A stretch of 32,525 nt of DNA from Bacilli bacterium (GTDB taxonomy: Bacteria; Bacillota_I; Bacilli_A; RF39; UBA660): positions 1 through 32,525 of the forward strand of contig JAUNMV010000011.1 of the NCBI GenBank assembly GCA_030531695.1. Reading direction: 5' to 3'. Every line of letters begins with the position of its first letter. Position 1 is the stretch's first letter. A program made the translations under genes and the position numbers. Under the pieces are notes generated by a model. The model was not told where the DNA came from and did not search any database. It saw only the letters and a list, made by a program, of their open reading frames with translations. Below are positions 15,541 through 22,478 of this stretch, one piece after another.

Positions 15541-16507
15541 ATTTATAGATAAAGATTCTACTATTGGGATAGTTGCGATGTCTAGTGGTGTAGGTAGTAG
15601 ATTAGATGATTATTTAAAATCTATTTCTACATTTACTGATAGGGGATATAAGATACTTGAGACTGATAGTGTTAGAAATACTGGTATAGCTTCTAATACT
15701 GGAGAAGTTAGAGCTAAGGAATTAGATACCTTAATTAATAATAAAGAAGTAGATTTAATTATTAATGCAGCTGGTGGAGATTTATGTTTAGAAAGTATTC
15801 CTTATATAGATTTTAATAATATAGTTAATAATAAGAAATGGATTATGGGAGCAAGTGATCCTACATCTATTTTATATGTATTAACTACTGGATATGATAT
15901 ATCTACAATATATGGATTTAATTCGACTTCTTTTGATGATAGACCACTACATCTATGTCAAGAGAACGCTTTAGAAGTAATTAAAGGTAATATAATTAGA
16001 CAACATAGTTTTGATAAGTATGAGCTTAATCCATTTACTAATGATGAAAGAGTATTGGATACTCCTGTTAAATGGATTAGTAATAAAGATTTTAAAGTTA
16101 GTGGAAGAATAATAGGTGGATGTATAGATGTATTAAGAAATCTATTAGGTACTCCATATGATTATACAAATAAGTTTATAGAAAAATATAAAGATGATGG
16201 AATTATTTGGTATTTTGATAATTTTGCTTTAAGTGTAGAAGACTTTTATTTAACACTACTACAAATGAAAATGTCTGGTTGGTTTAAATATACTAAAGCA
16301 GTTATATTAGGTAGAGTTTGTTTTCCAAAAAGTTTTAATGAAGGCTTTGAATATAGTGATGCTTTAGTAAGAATATTTGAAGACATTCCAGTAGTCAGTG
16401 AAGCTTGCATTGGACATTTATTCCCAAAAATGGTTATAATAAATGGTAGTTATGCAACTATTGATGTTACAAAAGGGAGAGGTATTATAGATTTAGAATT
16501 AAAATAG
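15527..16507 (+). CDS. S66-family LD-carboxypeptidase-like protein
   Basis: 326 residues, family S66 (LdcA/MccF), Ser-Glu-His hydrolases that trim tetrapeptides in cell-wall recycling or cleave microcin-like substrates. The N-terminal domain has IGIVAMSSGV and NAAGGDLCLESIPYIDF. The nucleophile is Ser110 in MGASDPTSIL, and the His is His297 in ACIGHLFPK. At the position of the catalytic Glu (usually FLE plus D/T) the sequence reads WYFDN, giving Asp231. That conservative change could alter rate or leave an LdcA-like binding protein. There is no signal peptide, so it is cytoplasmic. It starts inside the end of the preceding gene, with GGAG upstream, and is followed by AGGAGG for the next gene. 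Confidence 0.85.
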   Translation: MQYPKFIDKDSTIGIVAMSSGVGSRLDDYLKSISTFTDRGYKILETDSVRNTGIASNTGEVRAKELDTLINNKEVDLIINAAGGDLCLESIPYIDFNNIVNNKKWIMGASDPTSILYVLTTGYDISTIYGFNSTSFDDRPLHLCQENALEVIKGNIIRQHSFDKYELNPFTNDERVLDTPVKWISNKDFKVSGRIIGGCIDVLRNLLGTPYDYTNKFIEKYKDDGIIWYFDNFALSVEDFYLTLLQMKMSGWFKYTKAVILGRVCFPKSFNEGFEYSDALVRIFEDIPVVSEACIGHLFPKMVIINGSYATIDVTKGRGIIDLELK

Positions 16508-16518
16508 GAGGTAATTTT

Positions 16519-16767
16519 ATGAGTATGAGTGAAGAGCAATTACAAAAAACAGGTATATTAAAAATGATGTTAGATAAGGCAGATCATGTAGATGAGACCA
16601 CCTTACTTGAGAGAATTGATATATTTGAGGATAGATTAGATTACCTAAATATTGAAGAAGAAAGAAAAGAAAAACTAAGAGATTTAGTTAGACAAATAAA
16701 AGTTGAAGAAGATGAAAAAGTACAAGAATTCTTATTTAAACAACTAATTAAGACAATAGAAGACTAA
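16519..16767 (+). CDS. Small acidic helical protein, unknown
   Basis: 82 residues with an excellent AGGAGG site; in-frame ATGs lie at 16519 and 16525. The composition is rich in Glu, Lys, Leu and Asp, and the heptad-like pattern predicts two or three long helices, perhaps a small coiled-coil dimer. No Cys, no membrane segment and no known motif. It is the third gene of the operon starting at 14692 and is closed by a terminator overlapping its stop codon. Confidence 0.75.
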   Translation: MSMSEEQLQKTGILKMMLDKADHVDETTLLERIDIFEDRLDYLNIEEERKEKLRDLVRQIKVEEDEKVQEFLFKQLIKTIED

Positions 16768-16782
16768 TAATCTTCTTTTTTT
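16758..16782 (+). terminator. Terminator after the small acidic protein gene
   Basis: AGAAGA (16758-16763) pairs with TCTTCT (16771-16776), then six T. The stem contains the stop region. Confidence 0.75.
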
Positions 16783-16798
16783 GTCAAGTTTGTGACAA
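16781..16798 (+). promoter_or_regulatory. Inverted repeat upstream of the MscS gene
   Basis: TTGTCA (16781-16786) and TGACAA (16793-16798) form a perfect 6+6 inverted repeat with a 6-base centre, just after a terminator and about 50 bases upstream of the MscS -10. It has no T-run of its own, so an operator is more likely than a terminator. The binding protein is unknown. Confidence 0.35.
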
Positions 16799-16824
16799 GT
16801 ATAGATTTCTCTTTACTGAAAGGG

Positions 16825-16852
16825 TTAACTAATCATATAATTATGTTATAAT
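16825..16852 (+). promoter_or_regulatory. Promoter of the MscS-type channel gene
   Basis: Extended -10 TGTTATAAT (16844-16852), with TTAACT (16825-16830) 16 bases upstream of TATAAT. Confidence 0.55.
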
Positions 16853-16879
16853 AATAAGCTGTTTAAGGGGATGGTTTAT

Positions 16880-17752
16880 GTGTTACCATTAGAAGAATTT
16901 TATAAATATTTAAGTGATACTACTTCTATTGATAAAGTTTATTATGAACTTATTTTTTCAACACTTATTTTAATATTATTTTTTATAGGAATTAAAACTA
17001 TAGGTAAACTTATTATTAGTAAGTATTCATCAGGTAGAAAAGAATTTGTAGGTACTCAAATATTTATTATTACATTAAATATAATAGAATGTTTTTGTGT
17101 AATATTTATTTGGGATGATTATATTAAAAGTTTAATGACTTTTGTATCTGTATTATCTGCTGCAATGACTATTGCTTTACGTGATATTATTTATAACTTC
17201 TTTAGTGGATTATATATTAAGATTAAAAGACCTTTTAAAGTAGAAGATAGAATTCAAATAGATGATTTAAGAGGAGATGTTATGAGTATTTCTGCACTTG
17301 ATTTTGAAGTGTTAGAGATATCTACTAGTGAGAATAATGGACAATCTACTGGTGTAGTTGTATCTATGCCTAACTCATATATCTTTACTAAACCATTAAA
17401 GAATCTTACTAAAGGATTTAAATATATTTGGGATGAAATAGTTGTTAAAGTGGAATTAGATTGTGACTTAGCAGCTAATAAGCAAGAATTATTTAAGATA
17501 GTTAATAATATAGAGACTATTAAAAGTATTCCTAAGAAGATGAAAAGTGAAGTTGAAAATTTAAATAATAGTAATAGAATTTATTTTAATCAATATGATC
17601 CAATTATATATACTAAGATTGTAGATGGACATATAGAGTTAACTATTAGATTCTTAATGCATCCTAAGAAAGCTAGATATATTGAAAGTGTTATTTGGAA
17701 TAAGATCTATACTTCATATAAAGAAGGAACAATTAATCTATATAAAGGGTAA
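16880..17752 (+). CDS. Small-conductance mechanosensitive ion channel (MscS family)
   Basis: About 290 residues. Three TM segments lie near 18-40, 55-77 and 80-105 and lead into the MscS core: SAAMTIALRDIIYNFFSGLY is the pore-lining third helix, then RPFKVEDRIQIDDLRGDV begins the beta domain, and VVVSMPNSYIFTKPLKNLTK is the conserved MPN-x loop. A mixed alpha-beta C-terminal domain follows. It opens under membrane tension to release solutes during osmotic downshock. The pore helix has fewer Gly/Ala than E. coli MscS, so conductance may differ. The ATG at 16871 abuts the AAGGGG site with no spacing; GTG 16880, 9 bases away and in frame, is the better start. It is a single-gene unit. Confidence 0.85.
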   Translation: MLPLEEFYKYLSDTTSIDKVYYELIFSTLILILFFIGIKTIGKLIISKYSSGRKEFVGTQIFIITLNIIECFCVIFIWDDYIKSLMTFVSVLSAAMTIALRDIIYNFFSGLYIKIKRPFKVEDRIQIDDLRGDVMSISALDFEVLEISTSENNGQSTGVVVSMPNSYIFTKPLKNLTKGFKYIWDEIVVKVELDCDLAANKQELFKIVNNIETIKSIPKKMKSEVENLNNSNRIYFNQYDPIIYTKIVDGHIELTIRFLMHPKKARYIESVIWNKIYTSYKEGTINLYKG

Positions 17753-17777
17753 GAGATTTATTATAATCTCTTTTTTT
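17751..17777 (+). terminator. Terminator after the MscS gene
   Basis: AAGAGATT (17751-17758) pairs with AATCTCTT (17765-17772), then T. The T-run is followed after one base by the next gene's extended -10. Confidence 0.85.
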
Positions 17778-17778
17778 G

Positions 17779-17787
17779 TGATATAAT
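17779..17787 (+). promoter_or_regulatory. Extended -10 promoter of the rhodanese-like lipoprotein gene
   Basis: TGATATAAT, almost touching the preceding terminator's T-run. Any -35 would lie inside the terminator stem. Confidence 0.55.
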
Positions 17788-17805
17788 CATAGTAGAGGTG
17801 ATAAT

Positions 17806-18222
17806 ATGAAAAAGACATTTAAAGTACTTATATTATTATTTATTGTATGTTTTTTAGTTACTGGATGTTTTAATACTAAAAAGAAAGAAGAGAAAAAAGA
17901 AGAAGTAAAAGTAGTTACTGCAGAGAAGATATCTTATTCTAAGTTAAATGATATTGTTACTCATTATGATGAACATATTAATACAGATGTAGTTGATGTT
18001 AGAAGTGAAGAATTATTTGAAGAAGGTCATGTAACAGGAGCTATTAATATTCCATATGAAGAGTTAGATAATATTATCATTGATTTAAATAGGGAAATAA
18101 TAATATATGGAGATAGTGCAGTTAAGTCTAAACAAGCTGCTAAAGAGTTAATTGGATTAGGATATAAGAATGTTAAATATATAGCTGGTATTAATAACTG
18201 GCCTTATGAATTAGAAGATTAA
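17806..18222 (+). CDS. Rhodanese-fold lipoprotein lacking the catalytic cysteine
   Basis: 138 residues. A signal peptide ends in the lipobox LVTGC, so Cys21 is lipid-anchored on the outer face of the membrane; a Lys/Glu-rich spacer follows (24-35). Residues 42-137 form a rhodanese domain: VVDVRSEELFEEGHVTGAINIPYEEL is diagnostic, and GINNWPYELE matches the family's GG...W end. The active-site loop that should read C-x-x-x-x-[RK]-S reads YGDSAVKS, with Gly102 where the sulfur-carrying Cys belongs, so sulfur transfer is not expected. It may be a binding or scaffold protein. Start after GAGGTGAT; single-gene unit ending at a bidirectional terminator. Confidence 0.85.
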   Translation: MKKTFKVLILLFIVCFLVTGCFNTKKKEEKKEEVKVVTAEKISYSKLNDIVTHYDEHINTDVVDVRSEELFEEGHVTGAINIPYEELDNIIIDLNREIIIYGDSAVKSKQAAKELIGLGYKNVKYIAGINNWPYELED

Positions 18223-18252
18223 AAAAGATGAGATTTATTTCTCATCTTTTTT
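18221..18252. terminator. Bidirectional terminator between convergent genes
   Basis: AAAAAAGATGAGA (18221-18233) pairs perfectly with TCTCATCTTTTTT (18240-18252) across a 6-base loop. It serves the rhodanese gene on the plus strand and the HAD gene on the minus strand, whose last codons lie within it. Confidence 0.9.
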
Positions 18253-18825
18253 TATTAAATATTTGTGATATCTATTTGCACGTAAACATTGTTCATCAGC
18301 TGACTCATTAAAATCTATGTATGATGGATATACTCCTAATTTTCCATCTAAAATATCTATTACTGGTTGAATATGTTCTAATCTTAAACCTTGATATAGA
18401 ACTGGTACTACTAAATGATCTTGTAATTCTTTGGAGTGTTTAAATCTCATTTGTTCATCATCAATTATGCAATATTTTTTAACTTTATATGTATTAATAT
18501 AGTCATTTATCATTAGTTCCCAATTTTCATTTCTTTTATCAAGCAATGTATCATATACTTCTATATTATATTTTCTTAACTGAATTAAATATTTATGATC
18601 TTTAAAAGCTTCTTTACTTGTGGGTCTAACTGATGAAGTAGCTACTATTTTGGCATTAGTTCTTTCTATTATTTTCTTTAATACTAAGGCGTTATATTTA
18701 TATACATATTCATCACCTTGAACAAGACTTTTCATATTATTAACTACGCCATCAAAATCTAAAAAGATATAATTATCATTATTCTTTTTATTTATTTCTT
18801 TTGGAATAAATTTTGCTTCTTTCAT
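18235..18825 (-). CDS. HAD-family phosphatase of the RNA-repair (Swiss-army-knife) type
   Basis: 196 residues. Motif I IFLDFDGVVNN gives nucleophile Asp23 and acid-base Asp25. VATSSVRPT (61-69) holds the motif II Ser, near the family's typical SS-x-R. CIIDDEQM (119-126) supplies Asp122-Asp123 as the metal-binding motif IV. This spacing resembles the HAD_SAK families found in bacterial RNA-repair proteins, where the enzyme removes 2'- or 3'-phosphates; that assignment is by motif and context and is not certain. A general HAD phosphatase is the alternative. I moved the start to ATG 18825, preceded by GAGGAGAAG. It overlaps the end of the upstream 2H-like gene by 38 bases, and the two form an operon. 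Confidence 0.75.
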   Translation of the reverse strand: MKEAKFIPKEINKKNNDNYIFLDFDGVVNNMKSLVQGDEYVYKYNALVLKKIIERTNAKIVATSSVRPTSKEAFKDHKYLIQLRKYNIEVYDTLLDKRNENWELMINDYINTYKVKKYCIIDDEQMRFKHSKELQDHLVVPVLYQGLRLEHIQPVIDILDGKLGVYPSYIDFNESADEQCLRANRYHKYLIKKDEK

Positions 18826-19249
18826 AATTCTTCTCCTCTGTAGATATATAGTTTTTATTATTATCTTGTATAAAGTAAGCAAATGTACCTTCTACTTTTA
18901 TAGGTTTATCTAATTTTATAAATTTTAATTTATGTGTATTAATTGCTTTACTATTATCAGATATACTTGTAGTAATATGGGGAGTATAATCATTATTTAT
19001 ATAGTATTCTATTAATTCATCAGGTAGTTTTACTTGAACTCCGGCATTATTACCATCGTTACCATAACCAATTATTTCTATTGTATATTTCTTTCCTAAT
19101 AATTCATTAAATAATTCATCTTCTTTAGGAGTAAATTTAAATGTAAGATGTAGATTGTTAATCTTATTATTTAATTTATTGATATCAAGACTTCTTATGA
19201 TATTAGAATTCTTATTATCAAAGAATAATCCTTCATATAATATATTCAT
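18788..19249 (-). CDS. 2H-phosphoesterase-like protein (LigT/cyclic phosphodiesterase type)
   Basis: 153 residues with two H-x-T motifs: HLTF (His34, Thr36), preceded by a hydrophobic strand, and PHITTSIS (His91, Thr93). This is the signature of the 2H superfamily, which opens 2',3'-cyclic phosphates or acts on RNA ends. The spacing of 57 residues is compact, and the C-terminal 30 residues are Lys/Asn-rich. The family call rests on these motifs and on the length; the substrate is inferred. ATG 19249 lies 7 bases after AAGGGG; a longer frame from 19273 has no ribosome site. It is first in the minus-strand operon with the HAD gene. Both together could convert a cyclic-phosphate RNA end into a ligatable hydroxyl end. 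Confidence 0.65.
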   Translation of the reverse strand: MNILYEGLFFDNKNSNIIRSLDINKLNNKINNLHLTFKFTPKEDELFNELLGKKYTIEIIGYGNDGNNAGVQVKLPDELIEYYINNDYTPHITTSISDNSKAINTHKLKFIKLDKPIKVEGTFAYFIQDNNKNYISTEEKNYERSKIYSKRNK

Positions 19250-19273
19250 ATAAACACCCCTTATTGGTTGCAT

Positions 19274-19302
19274 ATTATACTATAAAATTAGTATTATGTC
19301 AA
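19274..19302 (-). promoter_or_regulatory. Promoter of the 2H-HAD operon
   Basis: On the minus strand, TTGACA (19297-19302), exactly 17 bases, TATAAT (19274-19279): a full consensus sigma-A promoter. Its -35 ends two bases from the CIRCE element of htpG. Confidence 0.85.
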
Positions 19303-19304
19303 AA

Positions 19305-19331
19305 TTAGCACTTTAAATTGACAAGTGCTAA
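19305..19331 (+). promoter_or_regulatory. CIRCE operator (HrcA site) of htpG
   Basis: TTAGCACTT (19305-19313), 9 bases, AAGTGCTAA (19323-19331). The consensus is TTAGCACTC-N9-GAGTGCTAA, so one base differs in each arm, and symmetrically. The right arm overlaps the htpG -35. An extra half-like GAGTGCTA follows at 19335-19342. Confidence 0.9.
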
Positions 19332-19346
19332 AAAGAGTGCTATAAA
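19318..19346 (+). promoter_or_regulatory. Sigma-A promoter of htpG
   Basis: TTGACA (19318-19323), 17 bases, TATAAA (19341-19346), embedded in the CIRCE element so that bound HrcA would block polymerase. Confidence 0.85.
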
Positions 19347-19380
19347 TAGAAGTGTTGAGAGTTTTAGGAGATGACAATTA

Positions 19381-21261
19381 ATGAAGAAAAAAGAATTTAA
19401 ATCAGAATCTAAGAGACTTTTAGATTTAATGATTAACTCAATTTATACAAATAAAGATATATTTTTAAGAGAGTTAATTTCTAATGCGAGTGATGCTTTA
19501 GATAAACTTTATTATAGAAGTTTAACAGATGATAAGATTAAAGTAGATAAAGATAAATTAGAGATTAATATTTCTTTTGATGAAGAAAAACGTACTATTA
19601 CTATTAGTGATACTGGATGTGGTATGACTAATGAAGAGTTAGAGTCTAATTTAGGTACTATAGCTAAGAGTGGTTCTCTACAATTTAAAGAGAATATGAC
19701 AGGAGACGAAAAAGCTAATATTATTGGTCAATTTGGTGTAGGTTTTTATTCTGCATTTATGGTTAGTGATAAGATTACTGTTACATCAAGAAGTGTAGAT
19801 AGTGATCAAGCATTCACATGGGAAAGTGAAGGTGCAGATGGTTATACAATTCTTCCTGTTACTAAAGATAGTATTGGTACTGATATAGTTTTACATATTA
19901 AACCTGATACTGATACTGAAGATTATTCTAAATACTTAAATGAATATGAATTAAAGAGTTTAATTAGAAAGTATTCTGATTATATTAGTTTTCCTATTAA
20001 GATGGAAGTTACTCATCATCATTTAAAAGATGAAGAAAAACATGAGTATGAAGATCATAAAGAAATAGAAATAATTAATAGCATGGTTCCATTATGGAAA
20101 AAAGATAAAGATAAAATTACTGATGATGAATATGATAATTTCTATATGGATAAATTCAGTGATTTTGATAAACCATTAAAAGTAATTACTTCTTCAGTAG
20201 AAGGTATGATTACTTATAAATCATTATTATTTATACCTAGCCATGCACCAGCAGACTATTATTCACAAGAATATGAAAAAGGATTATCTTTATATACTAA
20301 TGGTGTAATGATTATGGATAAGTGTGCTGATTTATTACCTGATTACTTTAGTTTTGTAAAAGGTGTAGTAGATACAGAAGATTTATCTTTAAATATTTCT
20401 CGTGAGATGTTACAAGAATCTCATAGTTTAAAATTAATAGCTAAGAATATTGAAAGTAAGATTCGCAAAGAATTAGAAACTATGATGAAGGAAGATAGAG
20501 AAACATATAACTCATTCTTTAAAACATTCGGTGTTCAATTAAAATATGGTGTTTATAATAACTATGGACAAGACAAAGATAAATTAAAAGACTTAGTAAT
20601 GTTCTATAGTAGTAAACATGAAAGATTAGTTTCATTAAAAGAATATGTTGATGAAATGAAAGAAGGACAAGAAAAGATTTATTATGCTGCAGGATCATCT
20701 ATTTCTAAAATAGATTCAATGCCTCAAGTAGATCAAGTTAAAGATAAAGATTATGATTTATTATATTTAACTGATTATGTAGATGAATTCGCAATTACTG
20801 CTATACAAGAATATGAAGGTAAGAAGTTTGCTAATGTAGAAAATGATAGTCTAGATTTAGAATCTGATGAAGAAAAAGAAGATACTAAAAAGGAGAATGA
20901 AGAAAATACAGAAATGCTTAAAGCAATGACTGAAGAATTAAAAGAAGTTAGTGATGTTAAATTTACTAATAGATTAAAGAAACATCCAGTATGTTTAAAA
21001 ACTAAAGGAGATGTTTCAATAGAAATGCAAAAAGTATTTGATGCTATGCCTAATGATTTAGGAATAAAAGCAGAGACAATACTTGAAATTAATAGTAAAC
21101 ATCCAATTGCTGAAAAATTAAAGAAACTATATAAAGAAGATAAAGAAGAATTTAATAAATATTCTAAAATTTTATATAGTGAAGCAAGAATAATTGCAGG
21201 ACTTCCTATAGATAATCCTACAGAGATATCTAATTTAATTTGTGAGGTAATATCTAAATAA
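19381..21261 (+). CDS. htpG: Chaperone protein HtpG (Hsp90)
   Basis: 626 residues, full length (E. coli HtpG has 624). The N-terminal GHKL ATPase shows LRELISNASDALDK with Glu31, Asn35 and Asp38, then DTGCGMT, LGTIAKSG and the lid and glycine motif IGQFGVGFYSAFMV. The middle domain carries SVEGMITYKSLLFIPSHAP and the conserved LSLNISREMLQESHSL, with its catalytic-loop Arg. The C-terminal dimerisation domain follows an acidic linker near 488-510. It binds and remodels client proteins in an ATP-driven cycle. The start follows AGGAG. Control by HrcA is indicated by the CIRCE operator over its promoter. A strong terminator ends the single-gene unit. Confidence 0.97.
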   Translation: MKKKEFKSESKRLLDLMINSIYTNKDIFLRELISNASDALDKLYYRSLTDDKIKVDKDKLEINISFDEEKRTITISDTGCGMTNEELESNLGTIAKSGSLQFKENMTGDEKANIIGQFGVGFYSAFMVSDKITVTSRSVDSDQAFTWESEGADGYTILPVTKDSIGTDIVLHIKPDTDTEDYSKYLNEYELKSLIRKYSDYISFPIKMEVTHHHLKDEEKHEYEDHKEIEIINSMVPLWKKDKDKITDDEYDNFYMDKFSDFDKPLKVITSSVEGMITYKSLLFIPSHAPADYYSQEYEKGLSLYTNGVMIMDKCADLLPDYFSFVKGVVDTEDLSLNISREMLQESHSLKLIAKNIESKIRKELETMMKEDRETYNSFFKTFGVQLKYGVYNNYGQDKDKLKDLVMFYSSKHERLVSLKEYVDEMKEGQEKIYYAAGSSISKIDSMPQVDQVKDKDYDLLYLTDYVDEFAITAIQEYEGKKFANVENDSLDLESDEEKEDTKKENEENTEMLKAMTEELKEVSDVKFTNRLKKHPVCLKTKGDVSIEMQKVFDAMPNDLGIKAETILEINSKHPIAEKLKKLYKEDKEEFNKYSKILYSEARIIAGLPIDNPTEISNLICEVISK

Positions 21262-21262
21262 T

Positions 21263-21288
21263 AAAAAGCCATTTTTGGCTTTTTTTTC
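21263..21288 (+). terminator. Terminator after htpG
   Basis: AAAAAGCC (21263-21270) pairs with GGCTTTTT (21277-21284), then T. Confidence 0.9.
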
Positions 21289-21296
21289 TATTTATA

Positions 21297-21305
21297 TGAT
21301 ATAAT
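21297..21305 (+). promoter_or_regulatory. Extended -10 promoter of the next exported protein
   Basis: TGATATAAT about 9 bases after the htpG terminator; no clear -35. Confidence 0.5.
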
Positions 21306-21327
21306 CGATATACGAGGTGAATCTTTC

Positions 21328-22374
21328 GTGAAGAAGAAGTTAGTAGTACCTGTAGGTTTAATATGTATAGTTATATTTATTATTTTATGTTTTAAATGTA
21401 TAAAAATAGAAAGAATAGATGTTAATAATCCAAATAGTGGTAGTAAGACAATGGCTACTGAAGAAATACTAGTACAGGTATTAAATGGTACAAGAGAATT
21501 TATAAATAGTGATGGAGTAGAATTATTAATAAATAATTTAGTAATAGAAGATACTAATTGTAAGATTAATACTTATGCATTTGTAGATATTGATGGTGAT
21601 AAGAATAATGAATTAATCGCAGTAACAGATTCTTATTATGGATATTATTTAGTATTACATATAGATATTAATAATATTATTTATGGTTATTATGTTAATA
21701 GTAATGATATAGATTATATAAATAATGAGGGAGTTATATTAGATAAAGTTAATGATTCTACATATTATAGGAGATTAACATTTGATAAAACTACTTATAA
21801 AAAGAGTAATGTAGCTAGTTATACTGATTCTGAATATACTATTAATAATACTGTAGTAGAAGAAAATGATTTTAAATCATATGAAGATGAATATGCATTA
21901 AAAGGATTACTTAAATTTAGAAATTATACAGCTAATTGGATGGATAAAAAGATTAATAGTGATTATAGTGTAAAACTTGTTTCATCTTATACATCTAATA
22001 GTGAAGACTTAGATTTCTTATTTGGTTTAGATAAGAAATATGATAATTTTAAGAATGATTTAAGAGAAGAAAATCTAAGTATCTATTATATTGATTCTAC
22101 TAGAAATAGTGGAAAAGTTATTCTTAGAAAAAGTGAAGATGACTTAAATAAATATAGAGATGAATTAAATTCTAAGAAGAGTTTAGCTTTTTATGATGAA
22201 GAAAGTGATTATATCGCAGTAGTTAATAATAATGATAAATTAAGTACTGATATGGATAATCATTATGAAGTATATTACTTTAAATACTACAATAAAGGTA
22301 TGCAATATTTTGGTAAAAAAACACTTGTAAATTATACAAATATCTTTGATGAAGATATGATTAATTCTTTATAA
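21328..22374 (+). CDS. Exported, membrane-anchored protein of unknown function with an FG-GAP/EF-hand-like loop
   Basis: 348 residues starting with GTG (21328), 8 bases after GAGGTG. One N-terminal hydrophobic helix (5-22) follows a Lys-rich start; its Cys residues are not in a good lipobox, so a signal anchor is more likely. The outside part contains AFVDIDGDKNNELIAV, a D-x-D-G-D-x-x-x-E loop that binds calcium in dockerins, EF-hands and FG-GAP repeats. The rest is rich in Asn, Asp, Tyr and Lys, with alternating strands, and I do not recognise a family. It is a single-gene unit with its own promoter and terminator. A surface or envelope-stress role is only a guess. Confidence 0.7.
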   Translation: MKKKLVVPVGLICIVIFIILCFKCIKIERIDVNNPNSGSKTMATEEILVQVLNGTREFINSDGVELLINNLVIEDTNCKINTYAFVDIDGDKNNELIAVTDSYYGYYLVLHIDINNIIYGYYVNSNDIDYINNEGVILDKVNDSTYYRRLTFDKTTYKKSNVASYTDSEYTINNTVVEENDFKSYEDEYALKGLLKFRNYTANWMDKKINSDYSVKLVSSYTSNSEDLDFLFGLDKKYDNFKNDLREENLSIYYIDSTRNSGKVILRKSEDDLNKYRDELNSKKSLAFYDEESDYIAVVNNNDKLSTDMDNHYEVYYFKYYNKGMQYFGKKTLVNYTNIFDEDMINSL

Positions 22375-22382
22375 ATAATAAT

Positions 22383-22425
22383 AAAAATCAACGTATTAGA
22401 GATTTCTAGTAAGTTGATTTTTTTA
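22383..22425 (+). terminator. Terminator with a large loop
   Basis: AAAAATCAAC (22383-22392) pairs with GTTGATTTTT (22413-22422). The 20-base loop can form a small inner stem (TTAGA/TCTAG). Confidence 0.8.
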
Positions 22426-22478
22426 TTGTATTTTGTTAGAATTTAATAGAATAGAACATTGTAGAAAGAGGATAAACT

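Noticed and set aside
20775-21272. Minus-strand 165-residue frame inside htpG
   Set aside because: It is a Ser/Leu-rich shadow of the conserved htpG frame and has no ribosome site.
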